NCBI GenBank assembly: GCA_949127975.1
Contig: CASBRB010000269.1
Coordinates: 1 to 44,154 of the forward strand
DNA: 44,154 nucleotides
Direction of reading: 5' to 3'
Source of the DNA: Oscillatoriales cyanobacterium PMM_0019
GTDB taxonomy: Bacteria; Cyanobacteriota; Cyanobacteriia; Cyanobacteriales; CASBRB01
The position numbers were made by a program, and so were the translations under genes. Of this stretch, positions 18,325 to 25,924 are shown in pieces. The notes beneath the pieces were generated by a model that ran no database searches, was not told where the DNA came from, and saw nothing but the letters and a program-made list of their open reading frames with translations. The stretch's first letter is position 1. Each line of letters starts with the position of its first letter.

Positions 18325-18741
18325 ATGTCCGCAAAAGATATCTTTCATGCCATTGTACGTTCAGCACTGGAAAAGGAAGGGTGGACGATTACTCACGATC
18401 CTCTGTATCTTAAGATAGATGAAGATAAGCTGTATGTGGATTTAGGTGCTGAGAATAAATTATTAGGAGCAGAGAGGTACGGACAGAAAATAGCAGTGGA
18501 AATTAAAAGTTTTTTAGGTCTTTCATTGATTAATGATTTTCACGAAGCGATCGGTCAAGCTTGGAACTATAAAGTGGTTCTGGAAGAACAACAGCCAAAT
18601 AGAATTCTTTATCTAGCAGTTCCAGAAGATATTTATGAAGAGTTTTTTACTAGACGTTTAGCTCAAATATCAGTGACACGAATGCAATTAAACTTGCTTG
18701 TATTTAATCCTATTAGAGGGGAGATTGTAGCATGGAAATAG
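18325..18741 (+). CDS. xisH: XisH family protein (PD-(D/E)XK-like nuclease fold)
   Basis: 138 residues matching XisH, first described as a factor needed for excision of the fdxN element in heterocystous cyanobacteria but widespread outside it. The fold belongs to the restriction-endonuclease-like superfamily; the core is visible as YVDLGAE followed by IAVEIKSFLG (Asp plus ExK). The start AKDIFHAIVRSALEKEGW is typical. The stop overlaps the xisI start by 10 bp, so the two are translated together. No xisF recombinase or nif gene is present. A nuclease role is inferred from fold only. Confidence 0.92.
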   Translation: MSAKDIFHAIVRSALEKEGWTITHDPLYLKIDEDKLYVDLGAENKLLGAERYGQKIAVEIKSFLGLSLINDFHEAIGQAWNYKVVLEEQQPNRILYLAVPEDIYEEFFTRRLAQISVTRMQLNLLVFNPIRGEIVAWK

Positions 18742-19064
18742 AGAAATATAGAAAAATAATTAAATCGATTGTCGAAAAAAATTCTGACTGCAATGCTGAC
18801 GATCGGGAAGTGGAGACTCAAATTGCTTTCGATCTCGAACGCGATCGCTACCTAATGTTTCATGTCGGGTGGCGTGGAGAAAGACGAGTTTTTGGATGTG
18901 TCATTCACATTGAGATTAAGGAGGAAAAAATTTGGATTCAACGAGATGGAACTGAGGTGGGGATAGCCAACGAGCTAATTGAAGCCGGAGTGCCTAAGTC
19001 TGATATCGTGCTAGGATATAGGTCGCCTTATATGCGTAAGTTTACAGAGTTGGCAGTGGGGTAG
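18732..19064 (+). CDS. xisI: XisI family protein, partner of XisH
   Basis: 110 residues, full length for XisI. Typical segments are YRKIIKSIV, RYLMFHVGW, HIEIKEEKIWIQRDGTE and the C-terminal VLGYRSPYMRKFTELAVG. XisI and XisH are nearly always adjacent in cyanobacteria. Overlap with xisH by 10 bp implies coupled translation and complex formation. The biochemical role is unknown; the arrangement (nuclease-like protein followed by a small partner) would fit a nuclease with its inhibitor, which is my inference. Confidence 0.92.
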   Translation: MEIEKYRKIIKSIVEKNSDCNADDREVETQIAFDLERDRYLMFHVGWRGERRVFGCVIHIEIKEEKIWIQRDGTEVGIANELIEAGVPKSDIVLGYRSPYMRKFTELAVG

Positions 19065-19432
19065 TTAGGAGGAAGGTCATATTTTATTCGATGGTACCAT
19101 ATAGGTGAGCGATCGCTCATCTTCTGAACCGTAACTATAACCTGTGTTTATAGTTACGGTTCAGTTCGCGCTGATTTATCTCATGAAGAGGATCGCACGG
19201 CAGGGGTGATCTAGTGGGAGCAACGAACGCGAAAAAGTGAGAGGGCGTGAGATCGATCGTGCTGGAGGCTCACGCTCTATGAGGTAGTCGTAGCCTTCTA
19301 TACCACAATTAAGGTGTTATGGAACCCCACTAGAGAGGTATTATGTCTAGGCGCTAAAATCTTCACAAAACTTAATTTAAGATTTGTGAAGTTAAATTCA
19401 TAGTTGATCCGAGTTTACGTCAAACTTATACT
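19065..19432. other. Gap after xisI with strong hairpin and inverted flank
   Basis: No gene. It contains a HIP1-like TGAGCGATCGCTCA palindrome near 19106, a perfect 17-bp-stem hairpin (19124-19164), the right-hand member of the inverted pair that brackets xisHI (19214-19243), and a 39-bp repeat (19399-19437) that runs into the next ORF. Confidence 0.65.
19124..19164. repeat. Perfect 17-bp inverted repeat, 7-nt loop
   Basis: Arm CTGAACCGTAACTATAA, loop CCTGTGT, then the exact reverse complement. It begins 60 bp after the xisI stop. No T-run follows, so it is not a classical intrinsic terminator. It could be an mRNA 3' stabiliser, a protein-binding site or a minimal palindromic element. Confidence 0.75.
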
Positions 19433-19625
19433 ATGAATAAACATCTATCAGCTACATTGGATTTGGTCAAAGTTATTCAAGTTTTTACCCAAAGAGTTAA
19501 AACCCTGCTAGAACTAGACCGAGTTGACTCGAGTGAGGGAAACACTATTAAAGAAAGAGAACAGGCGATTCGAGATGCAGCCTTAATTTTGGCGGGAGAA
19601 TGTATAGCGTTACTATTATTTAATT

Positions 19626-19707
19626 GGGAGCAATCCGAAAAAGTGAACTTGGCTTCAAGATTACCCCGAATCCTCCCCCATTTTTCGGTAGTAGGGGCGC
19701 GTCCCGC
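19626..19707. repeat. 82-bp direct repeat, left copy
   Basis: It starts GGGAGCAATCCGAAAAAGTG and ends GGGGCGCGTCCCGC. The copy at 20850-20931 differs at about five positions. CCGAAAAA and TTTTTCGG inside it are inverted. The pair flanks the Rpn-type nuclease gene. Confidence 0.85.
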
Positions 19708-19720
19708 TATATGTAGTATA

Positions 19721-19812
19721 CAGTACTGTAGCACACTGGCATATATAGGGGGCAACCACAGGGGGTTTGCCCCTACTCACCCGCTATATATAGAGGCAGT
19801 GCGTAAGTCCTG
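19721..19812. repeat. ~90-bp palindromic element
   Basis: A copy starting CAGTACTGTAGCACACTGG and ending GCAGTGCGTAAGTCCTG. This variant of the left end recurs at 19854 and 28852. It lies inside the 3' part of the truncated ORF at 19433. Confidence 0.8.
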
Positions 19813-19853
19813 AACTTGTTGATCCCTCCACAGGGACATAGATTAAAATCTAT

Positions 19854-20010
19854 CAGTACTGTAGCACACTGGCATATATAGGGGCAACCAAAGAGGGAGA
19901 GGGAGAGTGACTGGGATTGGGTGAATTCTTACCTTTCCCTTACCCTTACCCTTACCCTATGATTGCCGCCCCTCTCACCCGCTATATATAGAGGCAGTGT
20001 GTAAGTCCTG
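19854..20010. repeat. Expanded ~90-bp palindromic element
   Basis: 157 bp. The outer parts match the family; the core is replaced by GAGGGAGAGGGAGAG and CCTTTCCCTTACCCTTACCC runs, as in the copy at 17433-17566. It ends 53 bp before the Rpn-type gene start. Confidence 0.75.
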
Positions 20011-20063
20011 TCTATGTCACTGTGGGTGCGATCTCTCTCAAACTCAATTGCGCAACTTTAGGT

Positions 20064-20840
20064 ATGAAAACTGATAGCATCTTTTATCAACTCTTTAAGA
20101 ACTTTCCTGAGCTGTTTTTTGAACTAATTGGTCAATCCTCAAGTTCTGTAGTATCTTATACCTTCGAGTCGCTGGAAATCAAAGAAACAATCAAACGGAT
20201 TGATGGAGTCTTTTTCCCTACTAATAATACCGCTCAACCCATTTATTTTGTAGAAGTCCAATTTCAACCAGATCCTGAATTCTACTACAGATTGTTTACG
20301 GAAATTTTTCTCTATATCGGACAAAATAGACCGCAAAAGAAGTGGCGTGCTGTGGCGGTATTTGCCCGACGGAGTATAGATAGAGAACTCCCAATCGAGT
20401 ATCAAGGCGTGCTGACAGTTCCCCAATTACAAAAGATCTATTTAAATGAGTTAGGCGACAGTGCCGAACACTCTTTAAAACTGGGGATGGTGCAGTTAGT
20501 AGTAGAGGATGAGGAAACAGCGCAGTCAAAAGCTCGACAATTAATTCAGAAAGTCCAGCAGCAACTGTCAGATGAAGTATCCAGGCGACGCATGCTAGAA
20601 TTGATTGAAACAGTGTTGGTGTATAAATTTGGTAATTTGAGCAGTCAGGAGATAGAAGCGATGTTTGGCTTAAGTGATTTAAAACAGACTAGGGTATTTC
20701 AAGAAGGCAAGCAAGAAGGCAAGCAAGAAGCTAAGTTAGAAACAGTGCCTTTACTTTTGCGTTTGGGGTTGAGTGTGGAGCAAATAGCTCAGGAATTAAA
20801 GGTGGACATCGAGGCAGTCAGGAAGGTAGCTCAAGGATAA
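20064..20840 (+). CDS. Rpn/DUF2887-type PD-(D/E)XK nuclease-like protein
   Basis: 258 residues from ATG 20064 (MKTDSIFYQLFKNFPELFFELIG, the usual start of the family); a longer in-frame start at 20022 would begin inside repeat-flanking sequence. The nuclease core shows Asp in RIDGVFFP and the E-x-Q variant in IYFVEVQFQ. The C-terminus has the usual QEGKQEGKQEAKLE linker and a short helical tail (LSVEQIAQELKVDIEAVRKVAQ). Rpn proteins promote recombination or cleave DNA, and members hop between sites. It is flanked by 82-bp direct repeats. Confidence 0.85.
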   Translation: MKTDSIFYQLFKNFPELFFELIGQSSSSVVSYTFESLEIKETIKRIDGVFFPTNNTAQPIYFVEVQFQPDPEFYYRLFTEIFLYIGQNRPQKKWRAVAVFARRSIDRELPIEYQGVLTVPQLQKIYLNELGDSAEHSLKLGMVQLVVEDEETAQSKARQLIQKVQQQLSDEVSRRRMLELIETVLVYKFGNLSSQEIEAMFGLSDLKQTRVFQEGKQEGKQEAKLETVPLLLRLGLSVEQIAQELKVDIEAVRKVAQG

Positions 20841-20849
20841 CTTGACAAA

Positions 20850-20931
20850 GGGAGCAATCCGAAAAAGTGAACCTGGCTTCAAGATTATCCCGAATCCTCC
20901 GCTATTTTTCGGTAGTAGGGGCGCGTCTCGC
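20850..20931. repeat. 82-bp direct repeat, right copy
   Basis: It begins 10 bp after the Rpn-type gene stop and is about 94% identical to 19626-19707, in the same orientation. Confidence 0.85.
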
Positions 20932-21039
20932 CACGTCCTGGACTTTAGTCCTCAGCTAAATTAATATAGAAGAAGGTAGAGCTAGAGGCACCTGGTTGTG
21001 ACAGAGCAAAATATCCGGGCGTGGAAGGGCGAGAACATC

Positions 21040-21708
21040 ATGCAGTCCCTACTGAGAAATTTGTTGGTGATGTCCACAGGGAGTATAATCGCGGTAGCGC
21101 TGATCGTCGGTGTCGGCGTCTGGCGCACGGGTGAAGGCTTCATCGAGCAACTGGAGGCAATTTTCCACCCGAAACCGCCTGCACCTCAAGTTGATGTGCG
21201 CTCCATGATTCTCAATCAAGTACAGGGAGCAAGTGAGTTGACAACTGCTATCTTGACAACGGAGACAGTGGTTCCGACTCACCAGGATAGTTCATTTGCT
21301 GGATATGTAGTCGGTACAACCAAACTGCTCTACATTGCTTATGGCCAAGTGCGGGCTGGGGTTGACTTAGGCAAGTTGAAACCAACTGATGTGGAGATAA
21401 ATAACAATATTCTCCGACTACACCTCCCACCGCCAAAAATTCTCGACAGCAAAATTGACGTTAATCGCTCCAAGGTGTATGAATACGATCGGGGTTTTTT
21501 GAATTTAGGACCAGATGTAGCACCCCAGTTACAGACACTAGCTGAGCAAGAAACACTAAAAAAAGTCGTCTCGGCTGCTTGTGAGTCAAATTTGCTGCAA
21601 CAAGCTAATGATAGGGCAAAATTGGTTGTTACTCAACTTTTGAATACAGCGGGGTACAAACAAGTTGAGGTGATTGTAACTCCGCCACCTCCGAGAAGTT
21701 GTTCGTAA
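21040..21708 (+). CDS. DUF4230 membrane-anchored protein
   Basis: 222 residues from ATG 21040; an upstream in-frame GTG at 20998 would add 14 residues. The N-terminus is MQSLLRNLLV followed by one membrane span (MSTGSIIAVALIVGVGVW). The body carries the DUF4230 pattern (LTTAILTTETVVPTHQD, YIAYGQVRAGVDLGKLKPTDV, LRLHLPPPKILDSKIDVNRSKVYEYDRG). It probably faces the periplasm or lumen with a short cytoplasmic tail. The function of the family is unknown. A broken ParD-like gene starts 9 bp downstream. Confidence 0.85.
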   Translation: MQSLLRNLLVMSTGSIIAVALIVGVGVWRTGEGFIEQLEAIFHPKPPAPQVDVRSMILNQVQGASELTTAILTTETVVPTHQDSSFAGYVVGTTKLLYIAYGQVRAGVDLGKLKPTDVEINNNILRLHLPPPKILDSKIDVNRSKVYEYDRGFLNLGPDVAPQLQTLAEQETLKKVVSAACESNLLQQANDRAKLVVTQLLNTAGYKQVEVIVTPPPPRSCS

Positions 21709-21717
21709 GGAGTAACC

Positions 21718-21963
21718 ATGATTATTAGTTTAAAACCAGAACACGAACAATTCATTCAGTCTCAAGTGGCAAGGGGGAGATTTGCCAATCAGGAGGAAGT
21801 GATTGATACGGCTTTTCGCTTGTTAGAAAAGCTTCATGGTGAGTATTAACAATGGATAGAGGAAACGCGGGACAAGATTGATATGGGGATTGCAGAACTT
21901 GACCGAGGGGAAGGATTAGATGGGGAAGCTGTTGTCGCGGGGATTCTAGAGAGATTTAACTAG
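21718..21963 (+). pseudogene. ParD/CopG-type antitoxin gene broken by a nonsense codon
   Basis: The frame reads MIISLKPEHEQFIQSQVARG...EEVIDTAFRLLEKLHGEY, then TAA at 21847-21849. It continues in the same frame as QWIEETRDKIDMGIAELDRGEGLDGEAVVAGILERFN to a TAG at 21963. The whole 82-codon frame matches ParD-type antitoxins, and the stop looks like a CAA-to-TAA change in an EYQQW segment. A good AAGGAG ribosome-binding site precedes the ATG. No ParE toxin gene follows; the next 480 bp are repeats. Confidence 0.8.
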
Positions 21964-22117
21964 GCTGCCGGGAAGTCCCGACTACGAACCACAACTCTAT
22001 AAAAGGTTTGTAGTAAGGGCTTTAGCCCTGGATTGGGACTAAAGTCCCGACTACAAACCACAACTCTATAAAAGGTTTGTAGTAAGGGCTTTAGCCCTGG
22101 GAAGGGGACGAGCCGTG

Positions 22118-22210
22118 CCGACTACGAACCACAACTCTATATTAAGATTCAGACTTTTCAAATCCTGCCTCTACAATGTTGGGTTTCGTTCCTCAACCCA
22201 ACCTACAACT
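22118..22210. repeat. 93-bp direct duplication, copy 1
   Basis: Near-identical to 22274-22366 (one A/G difference seen), offset 156 bp. It contains a GTTGGGTT palindromic repeat. Confidence 0.85.
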
Positions 22211-22273
22211 ACGAACCACAATTCTATACAAGGTTTGTAGTAAGGGCTTTAGCCCTGGATTGGGACTAAAGTC

Positions 22274-22366
22274 CCGACTACGAACCACAACTCTATATTA
22301 AGATTCGGACTTTTCAAATCCTGCCTCTACAATGTTGGGTTTCGTTCCTCAACCCAACCTACAACT
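22274..22366. repeat. 93-bp direct duplication, copy 2
   Basis: Second copy of 22118-22210. The near identity implies a recent tandem event. Confidence 0.85.
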
Positions 22367-22370
22367 CAAA

Positions 22371-22444
22371 GTGTCAGCATATATAGGGGCAACCACAGGG
22401 GGATTGCCCCTAGCGCTATATGTAGAGGCATTGCGTAAGTCCTG
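22371..22444. repeat. ~90-bp palindromic element next to the menD stop
   Basis: It ends GCGTAAGTCCTG one base before the menD stop codon (menD is on the minus strand). The left end is shortened (GTGTCAGCATATATAGGGGC). Confidence 0.8.
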
Positions 22445-22445
22445 T

Positions 22446-24191
22446 TTAGTTGCCGCTTAGGGCGAATTTTCCTAAGTTATCTTGCCGCCAAATAGCATCT
22501 GCCTTGCGATCGGTTTGCAATTCTAATACTCGAATTCCGTTGGTTGGCAGAGGGTTTAATCTTTGCTGCAACTGCTCCCAGGAATTAATTAATTCATGCT
22601 TAACATCGTAAGTTTTACACAACTGGGCAAAATTAATATGCTGGGGTGTGGCAAAAAAATCTTCAAAGGGTGGCTCGAATTGGGCGATCGGCAAGTTTTC
22701 AAAAATACCGCCGCCATTGTTGTTGATTAATACAATGGTTAAATGCCCGAAAAATTTGTTTCTTAATAAAAAACCATTCGTATCGTGTAATAAGGCTAAA
22801 TCTCCTGTCAACATCACACTGCTTTTATGGCGATGCGCTATTCCTAAAGCAGTGGATAAAGTGCCATCAATGCCATTAGCACCCCGGTTGAAAAACGGTA
22901 GTACACCTGAGTTGCTGGGTGCCCAAAAAAATTCCACATCTCGCACGGGCATACTGTTGGCAATAAATAGGTGTGTTCCTGGTGGTAAAACCTGGGATAA
23001 TAACCAGGCGGCTTTACCTTCAAATAGCTGGTTCATAGTAGTCATTGTCAAATCGATCGCTGTCCTAACTTTGGCTTCGGCTGCACACCACAACTGGAGA
23101 TATTCGTTTGGTAGTGGCTTTGACGTCGCTCCTACAGCTAGCTGTTCTACTGAAGTCCACAAATGAACCGTTCTACCGTGAAGAGGATCGAGATTGTGGT
23201 AGCTGGGATCTATTACCCATCTTTGCGGTTGGGCTTTATCCAGCCAGGCTCGTAACTCTTTACTGGTGGGTAACTCTCCTATCTGAATCACCATGTCGGG
23301 CTTCAGTTGTTGTGCTAACTGTTGATTCCGCAAAATCAAGTCATAGGTGGAAATTAAAGAGGGGTTCAAGTCGACATAGTTTCTCAATGGGGATAGTCCC
23401 TCAGCCAGCAGAGCCCATCCTAAAAATTGAGAAAGTTGAGCGATCGCACTACAATATTCCTGTGGAGACTGGGGTTGAGCCGAACCAGCGATAATAATAC
23501 CGCGCGGGCATTGCCGCCATTGTGATAAAGGCAGGCGCATACCCCCGCCGCTACCTGGAGAAAGAAAATTAATCAGCGGTGCTACTCCAGCAAAGAAGTC
23601 TTCTACTGGAAACTGCAACTTCATGGTGAGGGAGTCAAGTTGCTTAATCGGAGCGAGGGGGTCACGAAAGGGTATATTGAGATGAACACAGCCAGGAACA
23701 GCGTTCATCGATCGCTCCCAAGCATAAATCACCGTCTGCCGCAGATAGCCCAGCATCCCCATATCCAGAGAAGGAACGGCTAACTCGGCTTGCCAGTTAG
23801 GATAATTACCATATAATTTTACTTGGTCGATCGTCTGCCCAGAATGGCAATCTCGCAATTCCCTCGGACGATCTGCGGTTAAAATTAACAGGGGTACTCG
23901 ACTTTCCCTAGCTTCAATTATCGCTGGGTAAAAATTAGCCGCAGCGGTGCCAGAAGTGCAAACAACTACCACAGGGCGTTTGGTTGCCCTAGCAATGCCC
24001 AAGGCAAAAAAGCTTGCGGAGCGTTCATCCATCACCGGGATGGCTTCGATAGGGTAAGCTTGGGCAAAAGCAACAGCTAAAGGTGTAGATCTCGACCCCG
24101 GACAGATAACAGCGGTAGTTAGTCCTAGTCGCTTTAAGGTTTCTACCAGAATAGAAGCCCAAACGGTATTTATGTTACGAAAATCAATCAT
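22446..24191 (-). CDS. menD: 2-succinyl-5-enolpyruvyl-6-hydroxy-3-cyclohexene-1-carboxylate synthase
   Basis: 581 residues, a ThDP-dependent enzyme that condenses isochorismate with 2-oxoglutarate. The N-terminal Pyr domain shows VICPGSRSTPLAVAF and TSGTAAANFYPAIIEA. The C-terminal PP domain has the Mg/ThDP motif GDLALLHDTNGF...NNNGGGIFENLP. Catalytic surroundings such as RGANGIDGTLSTALGIA are intact. The ATG at 24191 is 6 bp after the menF stop, so menF-menD form one transcription unit. The stop is one base from a palindromic element. Confidence 0.97.
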   Translation of the reverse strand: MIDFRNINTVWASILVETLKRLGLTTAVICPGSRSTPLAVAFAQAYPIEAIPVMDERSASFFALGIARATKRPVVVVCTSGTAAANFYPAIIEARESRVPLLILTADRPRELRDCHSGQTIDQVKLYGNYPNWQAELAVPSLDMGMLGYLRQTVIYAWERSMNAVPGCVHLNIPFRDPLAPIKQLDSLTMKLQFPVEDFFAGVAPLINFLSPGSGGGMRLPLSQWRQCPRGIIIAGSAQPQSPQEYCSAIAQLSQFLGWALLAEGLSPLRNYVDLNPSLISTYDLILRNQQLAQQLKPDMVIQIGELPTSKELRAWLDKAQPQRWVIDPSYHNLDPLHGRTVHLWTSVEQLAVGATSKPLPNEYLQLWCAAEAKVRTAIDLTMTTMNQLFEGKAAWLLSQVLPPGTHLFIANSMPVRDVEFFWAPSNSGVLPFFNRGANGIDGTLSTALGIAHRHKSSVMLTGDLALLHDTNGFLLRNKFFGHLTIVLINNNGGGIFENLPIAQFEPPFEDFFATPQHINFAQLCKTYDVKHELINSWEQLQQRLNPLPTNGIRVLELQTDRKADAIWRQDNLGKFALSGN

Positions 24192-24197
24192 TTTTGA

Positions 24198-25619
24198 CTA
24201 TACTAATGCTTTTAGCAAAGCTTGAAGTTTTAGTTGCACTTCTGCTAATTCTCTGTCTGGATCGGAACCAGCAACGATACCAGCACCAGCGTATAGTCTA
24301 GCGTTACACCCGTCTATTAGTGCAGAGCGGATGCCCACTATAAACTCACTGTTACCTTGGTAATCTACCCAGCCAAGTGGGGCGGCATAAAGCGATCGCT
24401 CAAAAGGTTCATAACGCCTAATCTCCTGGCAAGCGATATCTCTTGGCACACCAGCAACGGCTGGGGTGGGATGAAGTTCCGCTAAAATCTCTAGAGGATG
24501 TATGCCAGAAGGCACTTTCGTCTGGATAGGTGTCCATAAATGCTGAATATTGGACAGTTGCAGCAGAGCAGGCAACGGTGTCATCTGGGGGGTTAAACCT
24601 AGCTTTATGAGGCGTTTAGTGATATAGTTAATCACAACTAAGTGTTCCCGCCGTTCTTTATCGCTATGCAGTAGACCATTGGCAAATTCTGCATCCTCCG
24701 CTGTGGTTTTTCCTCGTGGAGCTGAGCCAGCTAAGGCATCTGTCACTAACTGCTGATTTTGAATACTAATTAAGCGTTCGGGACTGGCACCGATAAAATT
24801 TTGTCCCTTGCCATTACTGGTGGAGAAAATATAGCAACCCGGATTAAGCCTACGCAAATTATGCAGAGAATGTACTACCTGAAAAGGTACAGGTGAGGTA
24901 ACATCGACGGCGTGAGCTAGGACAATTTTATGCAATTGGTTAGCGCGAATCGATTCTAAAGACGAGCTAACAGCCGACTTGAAGTTATTAATATCGCTTA
25001 TGTTGAGATTTGTTAAAAATCCTGGTTTAGAGGTGGTAAGATTTGATAGAGTATTTGCTTTGGCTCTAATTTGTTGAAAATCCTGCCATAAAGTAGAAGC
25101 GATGATTTTGATATTAGACTGATGACTGATTTTTATATTAGCAACTAAAACTCCTTTATTGGCTTGACGAGACACTTGTAAACGTGGTAAAAAAATGCTG
25201 GCAGATGGAAAAGGAGACTCACTGTTTAGTGGCTGCTCGTAAAAGGTGAAGCTACAGAAGAAATGAGGACCAGCATAAGGTAGGTTTGTCATGCCAGTGG
25301 TAATTATGTTGGCAAGGCAAGATTTGATAAAATGTTGGGCTTGGTAAAATCGGGAGTGTGCTTTTACCTGGAGAGATGCCACGGTGTCAATGGCAGCGAT
25401 CGCTTCTTTTTCCCCGGCTTTCTCAAAGTAAAAATGTAGTCGATCTGGTTGAGCAAGTGCCGAAAGTACAGCCAGGGGGTCAACTGGCGGAATCTCTATC
25501 GAGAGACTAAGAATTTTTGTCTGGTCTTTTTGCAGTTCAGTCCGCTTAAAGACTAACAGAAACTGATGCAGCTCCTTACAGTCTTGAAACAGGTCAGTGC
25601 GATACGGTGTGACTGTCAT
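24198..25619 (-). CDS. menF: Isochorismate synthase
   Basis: 473 residues of the chorismate-binding (MST) family. It converts chorismate to isochorismate, the first step to phylloquinone. C-terminal signatures are FIGASPERLI, ALAGSAPRGKT, HLWTPIQ, HPTPAVAGVP, ERSLYAAPLGWVD and YAGAGIVAGSDPDRELAEVQ. The ATG at 25619 overlaps, as ATGA, the stop of a possible 47-codon leader ORF that repeats part of the MenF N-terminus (KELHQFLLVFKRT, MenF residues 15-27). menD follows 6 bp downstream. Confidence 0.95.
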   Translation of the reverse strand: MTVTPYRTDLFQDCKELHQFLLVFKRTELQKDQTKILSLSIEIPPVDPLAVLSALAQPDRLHFYFEKAGEKEAIAAIDTVASLQVKAHSRFYQAQHFIKSCLANIITTGMTNLPYAGPHFFCSFTFYEQPLNSESPFPSASIFLPRLQVSRQANKGVLVANIKISHQSNIKIIASTLWQDFQQIRAKANTLSNLTTSKPGFLTNLNISDINNFKSAVSSSLESIRANQLHKIVLAHAVDVTSPVPFQVVHSLHNLRRLNPGCYIFSTSNGKGQNFIGASPERLISIQNQQLVTDALAGSAPRGKTTAEDAEFANGLLHSDKERREHLVVINYITKRLIKLGLTPQMTPLPALLQLSNIQHLWTPIQTKVPSGIHPLEILAELHPTPAVAGVPRDIACQEIRRYEPFERSLYAAPLGWVDYQGNSEFIVGIRSALIDGCNARLYAGAGIVAGSDPDRELAEVQLKLQALLKALV

Positions 25620-25759
25620 AGAGGGGAGAATCGCAAAGTTTTTTGAATTTTGTGGCCAATTGAGTATTGATGACTATAAATCATGGTATAGCTAGAGGGT
25701 ACAGTCCGCTTAAAGACTAACAGAAACTGATGCAGCTCCTTACTGACACGCTGGCTCAT
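25616..25759 (-). CDS. Possible 47-codon leader ORF overlapping the menF start
   Basis: From ATG 25759 the frame reads MSQRVSKELHQFLLVFKRTV and continues to a TGA at 25618-25616 that overlaps the menF ATG by 4 bases. The KELHQFLLVFKRT segment comes from a 42-bp exact duplicate of menF (25702-25743 equals 25538-25579). It may be a translated leader coupled to menF, or the remains of an older menF 5' end left by a duplication. No family similarity is seen in the rest. Expression is unproven. Confidence 0.35.
   Translation of the reverse strand: MSQRVSKELHQFLLVFKRTVPSSYTMIYSHQYSIGHKIQKTLRFSPL
25702..25743. repeat. 42-bp exact copy of menF coding sequence
   Basis: Identical and in the same orientation as 25538-25579 inside menF, 164 bp away. 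The rest of the menF-menA spacer (25620-25924, 305 bp) shows no other recognisable element. Confidence 0.95.
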
Positions 25760-25924
25760 GGAACCAAACCCTGATGCAGGTGCGGTTGAAGCGCTGCCTT
25801 TCGCCCGCCGCAGGTGTTGCCTTGGCAGTTGCCGTTGCTCGCTGCTGAGTCAGGGGCGGTGTAGTGGGTGTAGTAGGATCGCGGTGGCTTTAAAATCATA
25901 GTTGGTGTTAATTTAATCAATCTG

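Larger units (their letters stand above)
19433..19813 (+). pseudogene. Truncated ORF running into repeats
   Basis: 126 codons. The first ~65 residues look like real protein (HLSATLDLVKVIQVFTQRV...EREQAIRDAALILAGECIALLLFN). From codon 65 on the frame is made of the 82-bp repeat and the ~90-bp element, so the gene is cut off there. The N-terminal text reminds me of the start of some cyanobacterial transposases, but I cannot assign a family. It is preceded by a 39-bp sequence that also occurs at 17568. Confidence 0.5.
21964..22445. other. Compound repeat block upstream of the menD stop
   Basis: No gene. Units of TTTGTAGTAAGGGCTTTAGC-type hairpins alternate with GACTACGAACCACAACTCTA segments and two GTTGGGTT palindromes (22178-22207, 22334-22363). 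A 93-bp stretch at 22118-22210 is repeated at 22274-22366 with one visible mismatch. The block ends in a ~90-bp-element copy at 22371-22444. Confidence 0.85.

Noticed and set aside
18325-19064. xisHI as evidence for an fdxN element
   Set aside because: No xisF recombinase, nif genes or element ends are present; xisHI is common outside fdxN elements.
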